From Chitinophaga pinensis (GTDB taxonomy: Bacteria; Bacteroidota; Bacteroidia; Chitinophagales; Chitinophagaceae), in contig LR632930.1 of the NCBI GenBank assembly GCA_902167325.1, positions 868,001 through 932,000 on the forward strand: 64,000 bases of DNA, given 5' to 3'. Shown here piece by piece: positions 1-9,096 of the stretch (positions within the stretch are counted from its first letter, which is position 1; every line of letters starts with the position of its first letter). A model generated the notes under the pieces. It was not told the origin of the DNA, made no database searches, and saw only the letters and a list, made by a program, of their open reading frames with translations. Both the position numbers and the translations under genes were made by a program.

Positions 1-2
1 AA

Positions 3-767
3 AGCAAAACCCGTGTGTTTGGTCAATATAAAGTGAAGAACACCGACCGTACGGTAGGTACGATCCTTTCCAACGAAATCTCCAAGCGCTACAAGAGTGA
101 AGGGCTTCCTGAGGACACGATCCACTTCAAATTCACCGGTTCTGCCGGCCAGAGCTTCGGTGCTTTCAACACGAAAGGCGTTACACTTGAGCTGGAAGGT
201 GAAGCAAACGATTACTTCGGTAAAGGTCTTTCCGGCGCCAAGCTCATCCTCTATCCTTCTACGGAAGCAGGATTCAAGGCGGAAGAGAATATCATCGCAG
301 GTAACGTTGCCCTGTATGGTGCCACCTCTGGCGAAGCCTTCATCCGTGGTAAGGCAGGCGAGCGCTTCTGCGTCCGTAACTCCGGCGCCACCGTTGTTAC
401 AGAAGGTACCGGCGACCATGGTTGTGAATATATGACCGGCGGCCGCGCAGTTATCCTTGGAGAAACAGGTCGCAACTTCGGTGCCGGCATGAGTGGTGGT
501 ATCGCCTTCGTGTACGATGTGAAAAGCAACTTCGCCAATCAGTGCAATCCGGAAATGATTGACCTCGATCCTCTCGGAGAAGAAGACACCGCACAGCTGC
601 ATGACCTGATCACCAAGCATCATGCGTACACCAACAGTACTGTGGCTAAATTCATTCTCAGCGACTGGGAAAATCAGCTCCGCCATTTTGTGAAAGTATT
701 CCCGAAAGAATACAAGGCCGCCCTCAAAACCGCCGCCACAAAAGGTGTGAAAGTAAAGCGTAACTAA
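3..767 (+). CDS. gltB: Glutamate synthase large subunit, C-terminal part (partial)
   Basis: The 3' end of glutamate synthase alpha subunit; the reading frame is open to the left edge, so the true start lies outside the window. The visible 250-odd residues form the GXGXG right-handed beta-helix domain, recognised by repeated glycine motifs such as GKGLSGAKL and [14 protein letters not shown]. In the holoenzyme this domain helps position the glutaminase and FMN/Fe-S synthase domains that convert glutamine plus 2-oxoglutarate into two glutamates. gltD follows 32 bases downstream on the same strand, so the two are probably cotranscribed. The family assignment is secure; the rest of the protein cannot be judged. 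Confidence 0.95.
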   Translation, partial: SKTRVFGQYKVKNTDRTVGTILSNEISKRYKSEGLPEDTIHFKFTGSAGQSFGAFNTKGVTLELEGEANDYFGKGLSGAKLILYPSTEAGFKAEENIIAGNVALYGATSGEAFIRGKAGERFCVRNSGATVVTEGTGDHGCEYMTGGRAVILGETGRNFGAGMSGGIAFVYDVKSNFANQCNPEMIDLDPLGEEDTAQLHDLITKHHAYTNSTVAKFILSDWENQLRHFVKVFPKEYKAALKTAATKGVKVKRN

Positions 768-799
768 TTATTTATCTAAGCGACCAAGCAGAGACAGAT

Positions 800-2275
800 A
801 TGGGTAAACCAACAGGATTTCTGGAATTTACAAGGGAACTGCCCGGAAAGGCAGAAGTAAAGTCCCGCGTAAAACATTATAACGAATTTGTGGAGCGCTT
901 CCCCGAGAATAAGCTCAACGAACAGTCGGCCCGTTGCATGAACTGCGGCGTACCCTTCTGCCACAGCGGATGCCCTCTCGGTAACGTAATCCCCGAATTC
1001 AATGATGCGGTATACCGCAAAGACTGGCAGGAAGCATACGATGTGCTGACTTCCACCAACAACTTCCCCGAGTTCACCGGCCGCATATGTCCCGCGCCGT
1101 GCGAAAGCGCCTGCGTACTGGGCATTAACCAGCCGCCCGTGGCCATCGAGGAAATCGAGAAACATATCATTGAAATAGCTTTCGATAAAGGACTGGTAAA
1201 AGCCAAAGTACCCCGCATCCGTACCGGAAAGAAAGTTGCCGTGATCGGTTCCGGCCCTGCAGGCCTGGCTGCTGCCGCGCAACTCAATTATGCCGGCCAC
1301 CTGGTAACTGTGTTCGAGCGCGATGATAAGCCCGGAGGCCTCCTCCGTTACGGCATCCCCGATTTCAAACTGGAGAAATGGGTGATAGACCGCCGTGTGG
1401 CGCTCATGGAAGAAGAAGGTATTACTTTCCAATGCAATGCCAACGTGGGTGTGAATGTTAGTATCAACGACATTCTTCGTGAATTCAACGCCGTTGTGCT
1501 CGCCGGTGGTTCCACCATTCCCCGCGACCTCGCCATTCCCGGCCGGGAACTTAAAGGTGTGCATTTTGCCATGGACTTCCTGAAGCAGCAAAACAAACGC
1601 GTAGGTAATTCTAAAGTAGAAGGTGAAGATATTATCGCCAAAGGCAAGAACGTAGTTGTGATCGGCGGTGGAGACACCGGCTCCGACTGTGTGGGTACCT
1701 CCAACCGTCACGGTGCTAAAAGCATCGCCCAGCTGGAGCTGATGCCCAAGCCTCCGGGAGATCGCAGTCCATATATGCCCTGGCCAACTTACCCTATGGT
1801 ACTCAAAACGTCTTCCTCTCATGAAGAAGGGGCAGACCGCCAGTGGGCTATCGCTACCAAAGCCTTCATCGGCGACGATAAAGGTAACCTTACGGGACTC
1901 CAGCTGGTTGACCTTACCTGGTCGTTCGGCGAAGATGGCCGCCCCGGGCGCTTTGTGGAAGTAGCCGGTTCCGAAAGAACCGTGCCTTGCGAACTGGCTT
2001 TCCTGGCCATGGGCTTCGTTCATCCTCAATTTAAAGGGATGCTGGAAGACCTGTCTATCGAAACCGATGAGCGTGGTAATGTGAAAGCTACCGAAAAAGA
2101 ATATCAGACTTCCATTCCCAAGGTGTTTGCAGCGGGCGACATGCGCCGCGGTCAATCCCTCGTGGTTTGGGCCATTAGTGAAGGACGAGAGTGTGCAAGA
2201 AAAGTGGACGAGTTTCTGATGGGTACTTCCCAACTGGAAAGCAAAGATCACTCCCTGATGTTTCTTTCCATCTGA
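800..2275 (+). CDS. gltD: Glutamate synthase small subunit (NADPH-dependent)
   Basis: Supplies electrons from NAD(P)H to the large GltB subunit. The 491-residue protein has the N-terminal Fe-S module with cysteines at 46, 49, 54, 58 and again at 97, 101, 105, a first dinucleotide fold GSGPAG at 150-155 for FAD, and a second GGGDTG at 289-294 for NAD(P)H. Near the C-terminus AAGDMRRGQSLVVWAI is the conserved FAD-closing motif. Length and domain order match the family. It sits directly after gltB and is followed by a strong hairpin terminator, consistent with a gltBD operon. Confidence 0.97.
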   Translation: MGKPTGFLEFTRELPGKAEVKSRVKHYNEFVERFPENKLNEQSARCMNCGVPFCHSGCPLGNVIPEFNDAVYRKDWQEAYDVLTSTNNFPEFTGRICPAPCESACVLGINQPPVAIEEIEKHIIEIAFDKGLVKAKVPRIRTGKKVAVIGSGPAGLAAAAQLNYAGHLVTVFERDDKPGGLLRYGIPDFKLEKWVIDRRVALMEEEGITFQCNANVGVNVSINDILREFNAVVLAGGSTIPRDLAIPGRELKGVHFAMDFLKQQNKRVGNSKVEGEDIIAKGKNVVVIGGGDTGSDCVGTSNRHGAKSIAQLELMPKPPGDRSPYMPWPTYPMVLKTSSSHEEGADRQWAIATKAFIGDDKGNLTGLQLVDLTWSFGEDGRPGRFVEVAGSERTVPCELAFLAMGFVHPQFKGMLEDLSIETDERGNVKATEKEYQTSIPKVFAAGDMRRGQSLVVWAISEGRECARKVDEFLMGTSQLESKDHSLMFLSI

Positions 2276-2332
2276 CTTTGAACTTTAAATTTTCTCATAA
2301 GCAGGTTTAGATTTTGTTGTAACCTTCAGCCG

Positions 2333-2356
2333 GGCCGGGTTTTTACCCGGCCTTTA
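2333..2356 (+). terminator. Terminator after gltBD
   Basis: An 8-bp perfect stem GGCCGGGT/ACCCGGCC with a TTTT loop, about 58 bases past the gltD stop. The following tract is short (CCTTTACG), so it is a moderate rather than ideal intrinsic terminator. Confidence 0.6.
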
Positions 2357-2438
2357 CGTTTGCACTGCAGCCCATTTACGTGTGTATCTTCTTAACTTTT
2401 ATAGAGAGATAAGTTAGCCATATACACAACCCTTTGCC

Positions 2439-3530
2439 ATGTCGAACCCCGCTACAGACACAGCTGCTGCCGTTCTTGACAATGTGCGGAATCAATACAC
2501 GGAACTCCGCGGAACCCGGCATTATTCCCTGCAGGATCTATTTTGCCCTGATCACTTCCGGCTCGATGCCTGGTGCAGCCACTTCCATCCTCATCCACAG
2601 GCCGAAGCACTAAGCGCAGCGGCCGAAAGCTTTGGCGAACAATACAGGATCTGGCTCAACCATGCGCACCATCCTGTCAGCAGTGCTCTTTTCCATTATC
2701 CGGATGCTGATCCGCTGCATATGTTGAACATATTGAAAAGCCTGACTGTGGTATCTTATCTGAAAGATGCAATAGGGCGGAATGCGGGCCGCGACATACG
2801 GCGGGTGGGGAAATACGATCCTTCACTGACAATGCCCGATGTGGCGCTGCCGATAGAATTCGTCAATACTATTGTACTCCGTGATTTCAGGGATACTTCG
2901 CCCCAAGCCTGGTTTACCCGCTTTCATCAACTCTATACCAAACACATTTCCCTCAGCCTCCGCAACAACAACACCTCCACACAGGTACGCATCCCTACGG
3001 TAGATGAGTTCATCGAACAGCGGATCTATTATGCCGGCATGCATCACATCGTTATGTGGGTAGAATATGCAAATGGCGAATACCTCGACTGGCCGTGGCT
3101 TTCTGATGCCGGGCTGGATGAGGATATCAGAAAACTGCATTTCACAGTGGCTGCATTCGGTGCATTATCAAACGATCTGTTCTGCTTCGAAAAAGAAGTA
3201 ATCCACAACGGCTCCGTTACAAATCTGATGATGGCATTGGCCCTTAACGGCAGAGCATACACTTTAACAAATATTATCCGCCAGAGTACAACCATCGTTC
3301 GGGGTTACCTTGAAGATTATCTACGTTTAACCGCTACCTGCCGAAAACGCGTACAGGTTTACGGATTGCTTTTCCCGAAAAAAGCAGCACTGCTTGAACA
3401 CCACTTTGCCGGACTCGAACGCTGCATGCAGGCGTGCTGGGTTTGGCAGGTATATAACAGTCAAAATAAACTGCCCGGTTCCATATGGCTGGAAACTGCC
3501 GTTCAGTCACCGGAAAAAATGATGGGTTAG
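2439..3530 (+). CDS. Class I terpene synthase family protein with degenerate Asp-rich motif
   Basis: A 363-residue protein with the all-helical class I terpene cyclase pattern. The NSE/DTE-type metal motif is clear at 245-253 (NDLFCFEKE: N245, D246, then C in the usual Ser position, E253). About 45 residues upstream a helix with QRIYYAGMHH lies where the phosphate-sensing Arg segment sits in bacterial cyclases. The first metal site, normally DDxxD/E near residue 80-110, is reduced to LKDAIGRN around D110, and no C-terminal RY motif is visible. Family members ionise prenyl diphosphates to make cyclic terpenes; whether this one retains that activity is uncertain. It stands alone between gltD and a peptidase gene, with no prenyltransferase or P450 nearby. 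Confidence 0.8.
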   Translation: MSNPATDTAAAVLDNVRNQYTELRGTRHYSLQDLFCPDHFRLDAWCSHFHPHPQAEALSAAAESFGEQYRIWLNHAHHPVSSALFHYPDADPLHMLNILKSLTVVSYLKDAIGRNAGRDIRRVGKYDPSLTMPDVALPIEFVNTIVLRDFRDTSPQAWFTRFHQLYTKHISLSLRNNNTSTQVRIPTVDEFIEQRIYYAGMHHIVMWVEYANGEYLDWPWLSDAGLDEDIRKLHFTVAAFGALSNDLFCFEKEVIHNGSVTNLMMALALNGRAYTLTNIIRQSTTIVRGYLEDYLRLTATCRKRVQVYGLLFPKKAALLEHHFAGLERCMQACWVWQVYNSQNKLPGSIWLETAVQSPEKMMG

Positions 3531-3605
3531 GCTTCGGTACCTGCGAAAAGCAGCGGCGCACTCATTTATTTCATAAATTTATAGTACTAACCAAAAGAAA
3601 ACCAT

Positions 3606-4451
3606 ATGCGCTGGCAAGGACGCCGAGAAAGCACTAACGTAGATGACCGCAGAGGATCGGGCCGTGGAGGCCTGGTTGTTGGTGGCGGCATCGGTACCAT
3701 CGTGATTGCATTGCTGGTTTATTTCCTGGGGGGCGATCCCACACAGGTGATGAATATGCAGCAATCCACCACCCAGCAAGGCCAACTCTCCCCTGAACAG
3801 GAGGCTCGCGAAGCAGAGGCTGCCAAATTCACCAAAACCATGCTGGCGGAAACTGAAGATGTGTGGAATAAGCTATTCGCAGAAATGGATAAGAAATACC
3901 AGGAACCCACTCTCGTTATGTTCACCGGTGCAGTACAGAGCGCCTGTGGAAACGCCTCTGCCGCTTCAGGTCCCTTTTACTGCCCGGCCGATCATCAGGT
4001 GTATATCGACCTCTCGTTCTACGACGAACTTAAAAACAACCTTAACGCCCCGGGCGACTTTGCCATGGCTTACGTTATAGCTCATGAAGTTGGCCACCAT
4101 GTTCAGAATCTGTTAGGCATTTCCGAACAGGTACAGTCTATGCGCGGCCGCCTCAGCGAAACAGAATATAACAAGCTGTCAGTTAAACTCGAATTACAGG
4201 CCGACTTTTATGCCGGACTATGGGCACATTATATGAGGAATATAACCAACTACATTGAGCCGGGTGATGTTGAGGAAGCCCTCAATGCCGCCAATGCCAT
4301 TGGAGATGACCGGCTGCAACAGCAGTCCAGCGGTCATGTAGTACCCGATGCTTTTACACACGGCACTTCCGCTCAACGCATGTATTGGTTCAAAAAAGGT
4401 TTCGAAACCGGCGATATCCGCCAGGGAGACACTTTTAACAGCGCACAATGA
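3606..4451 (+). CDS. ypfJ: Neutral zinc metallopeptidase, YpfJ family
   Basis: A 281-residue membrane-anchored peptidase. After a short Arg/Gly-rich N-terminus there is one transmembrane segment at about 22-42, followed by an extracytoplasmic domain. The zinc site is H160-E161-V-G-H164 (AHEVGHHVQ), with a downstream ELQADFYAGLWAH helix supplying the likely third ligand. This layout and length fit the YpfJ/Zn_peptidase family (PF04228), whose substrates are not well defined. The stop codon overlaps the start of the next gene by four bases (ATGA), indicating translational coupling to the glycolipid-binding-like protein. Confidence 0.9.
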   Translation: MRWQGRRESTNVDDRRGSGRGGLVVGGGIGTIVIALLVYFLGGDPTQVMNMQQSTTQQGQLSPEQEAREAEAAKFTKTMLAETEDVWNKLFAEMDKKYQEPTLVMFTGAVQSACGNASAASGPFYCPADHQVYIDLSFYDELKNNLNAPGDFAMAYVIAHEVGHHVQNLLGISEQVQSMRGRLSETEYNKLSVKLELQADFYAGLWAHYMRNITNYIEPGDVEEALNAANAIGDDRLQQQSSGHVVPDAFTHGTSAQRMYWFKKGFETGDIRQGDTFNSAQ

Positions 4452-5011
4452 AACGACAGATCGTCTGGAAAGGACTTTTCTACCAAATGATGGAATACTG
4501 CAGCATGGATACCTCCGGAACCGACATCCGGATTAATGGAACCATTGTTGGATTTGGAGAAGACTCACCCTTTTCAGTTTCTTACGATATCATCGCCGAC
4601 CGGGCCTGGCAAATGTCAGGCCTGGAAATGGCGATCGAGCGGGATGGCGATTGCTCCTGGATCTCCCTCCACCGCGACATCAATGGCCAATGGTCCCAGA
4701 CAGGGCATACCCGTAACGAGTGGGATCATTGTATAGATATCGACATCTCCCTCACCCCGTTTACCAATACCCTCCCCATCCGCCGCCTCAATATTCCCAT
4801 CGGCGAGCGTACACAGGTTGATGCGCTTTACATCAATGTCTTTAAAAACGAGATCAAACCCGTTACCCAATTCTACACCCGGCTCAGTGAAAACCGTTAC
4901 CTCTACGAAGGAGTGCTGAAAGACTTTAAAGCCGAGCTAACTGTCGATAACGACGGCCTGGTAACAGATTATCCGGGAATTTTTTCCAGTGTTCAGTCTG
5001 GCAGGGAATAA
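4448..5011 (+). CDS. Putative glycolipid-binding protein (DUF1089 family)
   Basis: A 187-residue protein whose opening (IVWKGL.Y.SMEYC-like pattern), central LHRDINGQWSQ and RRLNIPIGERTQVDALYI segments match the putative glycolipid-binding family PF06475. No signal peptide is seen, so it is probably cytosolic. Its start overlaps the stop of the zinc peptidase gene upstream, so both are likely made from one message. Its 3' end overlaps the 3' end of the convergent lipase gene by about 19 bases. The biochemical role of the family is only weakly supported, so the name is a family label rather than a demonstrated function. Confidence 0.8.
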   Translation: MKRQIVWKGLFYQMMEYCSMDTSGTDIRINGTIVGFGEDSPFSVSYDIIADRAWQMSGLEMAIERDGDCSWISLHRDINGQWSQTGHTRNEWDHCIDIDISLTPFTNTLPIRRLNIPIGERTQVDALYINVFKNEIKPVTQFYTRLSENRYLYEGVLKDFKAELTVDNDGLVTDYPGIFSSVQSGRE

Positions 5012-6066
5012 TATTTCTTAAGCAGGTACAAGTATTGTTCGGGCATGTGGTGAATAAAAATATTCTTGCCATCGAATGGGTGCTTCTTTTGGTATTCTGC
5101 ATCCGTTAGTAAAATAACGGGCGAGCCGCAAGTCATGTAGTTATTGCTGAAAACATATGCTGGTTGCTGCATTTCCTGTAAATGCCTTTTCGATAATTTA
5201 AACACTCCGTTGCCAAGCGTTTTGCGGAAGCGGCGTACGCTGCGGTTGGTGGTTCGGGTAAGGCGGTTGTATATAATTGTGCCGTAAAGCCGCACGAAAA
5301 ATTTTTGCTTCTTCAACTCACCTTTCACATTCATGAAAGGACTCGGCGTATTAAAGTCATAGATAGTTTGCAGCGACAGAGGTGTTTCCGGCACCCAGTC
5401 GTCGCTGTTTACAACACGAAATGCCCATCCGTCCCGGGTGATGTTATCGAAATCGTAAGCATAGAACAGATTGCCGGGCTTTGGTGCTGCACTGCAGTAA
5501 GTTTTGTAACGGATATCTTTTGGAAGGTCGGGATGATAATGAAGATACGATCGCAGCAGGAAAGCGATGGCCCCTCCCTGGCTGTGCCCCATAATAATAA
5601 ATTGCCGTGTCCCTTTCGCGTACCGTTCCTTTACATGCGCTATTATGTCAGCAGACATGAAGCCAACGGCTACCGTCCACCCTACATGCACGAAAGACTT
5701 ACCTGAATCTGCGGCCAGTTTATATTTCCAACGAGTGCTGTCGTTGAGCTGAATCATTCCTTCTGCGGGGATCATGGCAGCATAAAAATTCGCGAGCCAG
5801 CTTTCGGTTTTCGCTATGGTGCCACGGACCTGGATTACATCTACCCCATCACTTCTTTCCCACAGTATCCATTTATTGTAAAAGCCCACTTCCGGCGAGG
5901 TATATAAAAGCCGGTATGCCGCCGGATGATTCTTTGCTCCTGCCGTATCGCCATTCTGGTGAAGACTGAGCAGATCATGGTATTCATTGGCATCGAAACC
6001 CGCTTTCAGCTGGGCATTCACAGGCAGGGTGAGCATGGCCGCTAAGACCCATAAGAGAGCACGCAT
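4993..6066 (-). CDS. Secreted class 3 lipase-like alpha/beta hydrolase
   Basis: A 357-residue protein with a cleavable signal peptide (MRALLWVLAAMLTLPVNAQ). The nucleophile elbow GHSQGG at 160-165 (Ser162) and the preceding FIIM strand fit the class 3 (fungal-type) lipase family PF01764. RGT at 81-83 probably marks the oxyanion region, and a conserved NSDDWVP segment near 247-253 carries candidate acid residues. It is expected in the periplasm or outside the cell, cleaving ester lipids, but the substrate cannot be read from sequence. It converges on the DUF1089 gene with overlapping 3' ends. Confidence 0.82.
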   Translation of the reverse strand: MRALLWVLAAMLTLPVNAQLKAGFDANEYHDLLSLHQNGDTAGAKNHPAAYRLLYTSPEVGFYNKWILWERSDGVDVIQVRGTIAKTESWLANFYAAMIPAEGMIQLNDSTRWKYKLAADSGKSFVHVGWTVAVGFMSADIIAHVKERYAKGTRQFIIMGHSQGGAIAFLLRSYLHYHPDLPKDIRYKTYCSAAPKPGNLFYAYDFDNITRDGWAFRVVNSDDWVPETPLSLQTIYDFNTPSPFMNVKGELKKQKFFVRLYGTIIYNRLTRTTNRSVRRFRKTLGNGVFKLSKRHLQEMQQPAYVFSNNYMTCGSPVILLTDAEYQKKHPFDGKNIFIHHMPEQYLYLLKKYYSLPD

Positions 6067-6151
6067 GTGTTTTTTTCCAAACTTAACAAAAAACCCCGGC
6101 GTAAAGTTGATATGCTGTAAATTGCAATGTCACCATTTAGCAGCACATCTT

Positions 6152-6649
6152 ATGGTCATCATTACGCAAGCTGCGCCGGATCAGCTTTCCATAGTCCAAC
6201 AAATCGCTTACGACACCTGGCCGCATACGTTTGGGGAAATACTCTCTCCTGAGCAGATCAACTACATGCTGAAAATGATGTACGATCTGGAAGTATTGCG
6301 CGAGCTAACGCTGAAGAAGAACAATGTATTTCTATTAGCCGCTGCAGACGGGGTTTTCGGAGGTTTTGCCTGTTATGAACTTAACTACCAGGACGAACCG
6401 GTATCAAAATTGCACAAGATATACGTACTCCCTTCCATGCAGGGCAAAAACGTAGGTAAGGCCCTCATCGCGGAAGTTGAGCGTATTGCACAGGAAGCCG
6501 GTATGGAAAAGTTATCGCTCAATGTGAACCGCGATAATAAAGCAGCCGGGTTTTATGAGAAAATCGGATTTGTAAAAACCGGTGAAGAAGATATCGACAT
6601 CGGCAACGGTTTTTTCATGAACGATGCTATCATGACCAAAAAATTGTAA
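6152..6649 (+). CDS. GNAT family N-acetyltransferase
   Basis: A 165-residue GCN5-related acetyltransferase. The acetyl-CoA pyrophosphate loop lies in [15 protein letters not shown] (R/Q-x-x-G-x-G/A pattern), preceded by the LHKIYV strand, and the C-terminal half has the usual [18 protein letters not shown] motif. The open frame extends upstream to 5987, but that would overlap the divergent lipase start and its extra residues do not look like protein; the internal ATG at 6152 starts right at the conserved MVIITQA beginning. The acceptor substrate is unknown. It lies 8 bases from the RlpA gene, so the two may be cotranscribed. Confidence 0.85.
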   Translation: MVIITQAAPDQLSIVQQIAYDTWPHTFGEILSPEQINYMLKMMYDLEVLRELTLKKNNVFLLAAADGVFGGFACYELNYQDEPVSKLHKIYVLPSMQGKNVGKALIAEVERIAQEAGMEKLSLNVNRDNKAAGFYEKIGFVKTGEEDIDIGNGFFMNDAIMTKKL

Positions 6650-6657
6650 CGCTGAAT

Positions 6658-7029
6658 ATGATCCAACGAAAATACCTGCCAACACTCACCGTAGCTGCAT
6701 TGCTTTGCTTCAGTTCCTGTGCCCGCCAGATTGCCCAGTCGGGAAAAGCCTCTTTCTATGCTGATAAATTCCAGGGCCGTAAAACCGCTAATGGCGAAAC
6801 CTTCCGCCAGGGCAGTATGACTGCCGCCCACAAAACCCTTCCTTTCGGCACAAAAGTAAAAGTCACCAATCTCGACAATGGTAAAACCGTAAAAGTAAGG
6901 ATCAATGATCGTGGTCCCTTTGTTGCCGGGCGCATCATCGACCTTTCAAAGAAAGCGGCCAAAAAAATAGGTATGGTTAATTCAGGCGTCGCCAATGTCA
7001 AAATCAAATACAAAAAACCCAAAGGCTGA
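6658..7029 (+). CDS. rlpA: RlpA-family septal ring lipoprotein
   Basis: A 123-residue protein starting with a lipoprotein signal (LLCFSSC lipobox, Cys at about 21). The rest is a single double-psi beta-barrel domain with [20 protein letters not shown] and the [17 protein letters not shown] motif typical of RlpA, a family that includes lytic transglycosylases acting on naked glycan strands at division sites. No SPOR domain follows, as is common for short Bacteroidota members. It is expected in the outer membrane or its periplasmic face. Confidence 0.9.
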   Translation: MIQRKYLPTLTVAALLCFSSCARQIAQSGKASFYADKFQGRKTANGETFRQGSMTAAHKTLPFGTKVKVTNLDNGKTVKVRINDRGPFVAGRIIDLSKKAAKKIGMVNSGVANVKIKYKKPKG

Positions 7030-7088
7030 GATTCCCTTTCTTTTAACAAATTTTCGTCATATATTCGGGTAAAGTCACGTGTTCACCT

Positions 7089-7616
7089 ATGGACTACTGG
7101 TTCCCAATACCTACAGTTTCCAATGAACTCCCTCCGATGACCAATTTGCCCGCTTACCCGGATTTTACCGTAACCCTTTCCGGAGACGACTGGCGACAGG
7201 CAGAATTTGTCAACATCTCCAAGCTTAAATTCGTAGGTGCGGAAGTGGACGAAATAAAGGAAATCCATATCAATCACAGCCGCGAAATGGCTGAGGGCAC
7301 GCGTGCGTTTGACCATATTCACATCCGGAAGATGGGTGCCCCCGAACTTTTTATTCCCCTTTTCGAACTCCGCTCGTTCCTTAACAGCGATGCGTTGGGT
7401 GCTATCGCCATCCACGACCATCCCGGATTTGTCAAAAATGGTTTCGCCATCGCCTCCCGCGGTGGGTGCTACTACGGCACTCAGGAAAATGGCATCGTTA
7501 AATCCCTGGCACTCTGCGATGCCAATGAATGGGCAAAGCACGAAGTACCTGGGATGGTCCGCCATTTTTCCCTCATTTTTGTGGACTGGTGCCAGTGCAT
7601 TATTCACACACCATAA
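7089..7616 (+). CDS. Hypothetical protein
   Basis: A 175-residue protein I do not recognise; the start may instead be the internal ATG at 7137. It has no signal peptide or membrane segment. Features include a histidine-rich stretch (FDHIHIRK) and AIHDHPGFVKNGFAIASRGGC, which could bind a metal, but no known family motif is evident. An open frame of similar length lies on the opposite strand (7083-7631); I prefer the forward one because its composition is that of a folded soluble protein and it agrees in direction with both neighbours. Confidence 0.6.
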   Translation: MDYWFPIPTVSNELPPMTNLPAYPDFTVTLSGDDWRQAEFVNISKLKFVGAEVDEIKEIHINHSREMAEGTRAFDHIHIRKMGAPELFIPLFELRSFLNSDALGAIAIHDHPGFVKNGFAIASRGGCYYGTQENGIVKSLALCDANEWAKHEVPGMVRHFSLIFVDWCQCIIHTP

Positions 7617-7701
7617 GCCCACAACCACCACTGCGTCTGGATTTTGTCAATTTTAGCAAATGGGTTTGCTTCCCGGCGTTGCGGAGATTTTATTTGCCTT
7701 T

Positions 7702-8955
7702 ATGATAAAGCAAAGCTACTCCTTACTCTTCGCCGCATTGCTGGCTACATCCGCCATACAGGCACAAGACCGTGTGGTGATCCCCGGTTTTACCGCTTAC
7801 GCGGACCCCGCTGAAACCGGTGTTGATATTTCGGGCCGCAACGGTGTTGTGCGGTGGACCGACAGTTCCAATACCGTACATTTTTGGTTTCATGCAGCCA
7901 ACACTGGTGCGCTCAAACTGGGGCTGCAGGCAAAATCCGATGCTCCCGCTACGCTTCGCATTAGTTTGAATGGTACTGAGAAAACTGTTCAGGTGCCCGC
8001 GGGCAGTGAGTTTGCCGATATCCCCGTTCTTTCCTCCAAACTAAAGAAATCAGGCTTTTACGATATCGCTATCAAAGGCATTTCCAAACAGGGTAATCAT
8101 TTCGCTGACATTAAAGGCATCACGCTCGAAGGTGCCGCTACCAAAGACATTCAGTTTAATGCCAAACCCTGGCGCCGCTCCGCTTCCGTTCATCTGAACT
8201 ATACTGCGCCTGAAGGCAAACAGGTGGAATGGTTCTATGGAGAAATTACTGTTCCTGAAGGGCAGGATAAGATCGGAACCTACTTTATGTCCTGCGGATG
8301 GCACCGTGGTTATTTTGGTATGCAGGTGAATGGGCCGGAAGAAAGAAGGATCATCTTCTCTGTTTGGGACGCGGGTAAGGAACCCGATGACAGGGCCAAA
8401 GTGCGTTATGAAGACCAGGTAACTCTCCTTGGCAAAGGCGACTCTGTTGTAGCCCATGGTTTTGGTGGTGAAGGTACCGGTGGTCACAGCCATTGGGTAT
8501 ATGACTGGAAAGCCGGACAAACCTATAAATTCCTGATGCACGCCGTTCCTAAAGGCGTTACTACTCAATATACCGCTTACTTCTTCGTACCCGAGCACAA
8601 CGAATGGAAGCTCATTGCCTCGTTCCGCGCTCCGAAAGACGGGAAGTACATGGGGCATCTTTACTCCTTCCTCGAAAACTTCAGTTTCGAGAATGGCCAT
8701 ATGTACCGTAAGGGTTATTTCGGTAATCACTGGATCAAAACGCCTGAAGGCGAATGGATTGAGTTAACGAAAGCACGCTTCACAAACGATGCTACCGCCC
8801 GGGCTAAAGATCGTCTCGATTTCGGCGGTGGTTCTGAAAATGGCCTTTTCTACCTCTGGACGGCAGGATTTGTTCCCGCCAATGCGAAACTGGGGGATAA
8901 TTTCGAGCGGCCTGCTATTGGTAAGGCACCCCTTATTGAGCTGCCATCTTTCTGA
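7702..8955 (+). CDS. Secreted DUF5077/DUF3472 protein
   Basis: A 417-residue exported protein. The start is set at the internal ATG because it begins a clean signal peptide ending ATSAIQAQ; the frame upstream to 7660 lacks this. Residues about 20-135 look like the N-terminal carbohydrate-binding-like DUF5077 beta-sandwich, and the remainder has the DUF3472 pattern (YFMSCGWHRGYFGMQVNG, GGEGTGGHSHWVYDWK). DUF3472 proteins occur mostly in Bacteroidota and Planctomycetes among glycan-related genes, but their function is not established. A strong terminator follows immediately. Confidence 0.85.
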   Translation: MIKQSYSLLFAALLATSAIQAQDRVVIPGFTAYADPAETGVDISGRNGVVRWTDSSNTVHFWFHAANTGALKLGLQAKSDAPATLRISLNGTEKTVQVPAGSEFADIPVLSSKLKKSGFYDIAIKGISKQGNHFADIKGITLEGAATKDIQFNAKPWRRSASVHLNYTAPEGKQVEWFYGEITVPEGQDKIGTYFMSCGWHRGYFGMQVNGPEERRIIFSVWDAGKEPDDRAKVRYEDQVTLLGKGDSVVAHGFGGEGTGGHSHWVYDWKAGQTYKFLMHAVPKGVTTQYTAYFFVPEHNEWKLIASFRAPKDGKYMGHLYSFLENFSFENGHMYRKGYFGNHWIKTPEGEWIELTKARFTNDATARAKDRLDFGGGSENGLFYLWTAGFVPANAKLGDNFERPAIGKAPLIELPSF

Positions 8956-8974
8956 TTTCCAACATTTCAAATAG

Positions 8975-9002
8975 AAAAAGCCCTCGTCTTGAGGGCTTTT
9001 TT
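8975..9002 (+). terminator. Intrinsic terminator after the DUF3472 gene
   Basis: Seven-base stem AGCCCTC/GAGGGCT with loop GTCTT, flanked by an A-run on the left and a T-run on the right; sits 20 bases past the stop and would also work for leftward transcription. Confidence 0.85.
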
Positions 9003-9011
9003 ATGTACTAT

Positions 9012-9074
9012 AAAGTAAAATACATTTGTCTATATGTAAAACATACTTGACTTTATGTAAATAATACTTAACTT
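9012..9074 (+). promoter_or_regulatory. Three tandem 21-bp iteron-like operator repeats
   Basis: Two exactly adjacent 21-bp direct repeats at 9033-9053 and 9054-9074 agree at 18 of 21 positions. A weaker copy occupies the preceding 21 bases (9012-9032, 14 of 21 by hand). The central copy contains the perfect palindrome TATGT-AAA-ACATA at 9033-9045. The array lies just upstream of the membrane protein/XRE gene pair and ends 22 bases before its start codon. Repeats spaced two helical turns apart would present half-sites on one DNA face, as expected for a cooperative repressor; the small XRE protein encoded downstream is the obvious candidate binder (inference). Confidence 0.6.
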
Positions 9075-9096
9075 AGGATCATAAAATCGCTACTGT

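Noticed and set aside
776..2251. A 491-residue open frame exactly antisense to gltD
   Set aside because: gltD is certain from its motifs; the mirror frame arises because gltD avoids codons that give stops on the other strand. The equal length is coincidence.
7083..7631. 182-residue minus-strand frame over the hypothetical gene at 7089
   Set aside because: It opposes both neighbours, has no recognisable features, and its composition is less protein-like than the forward frame.
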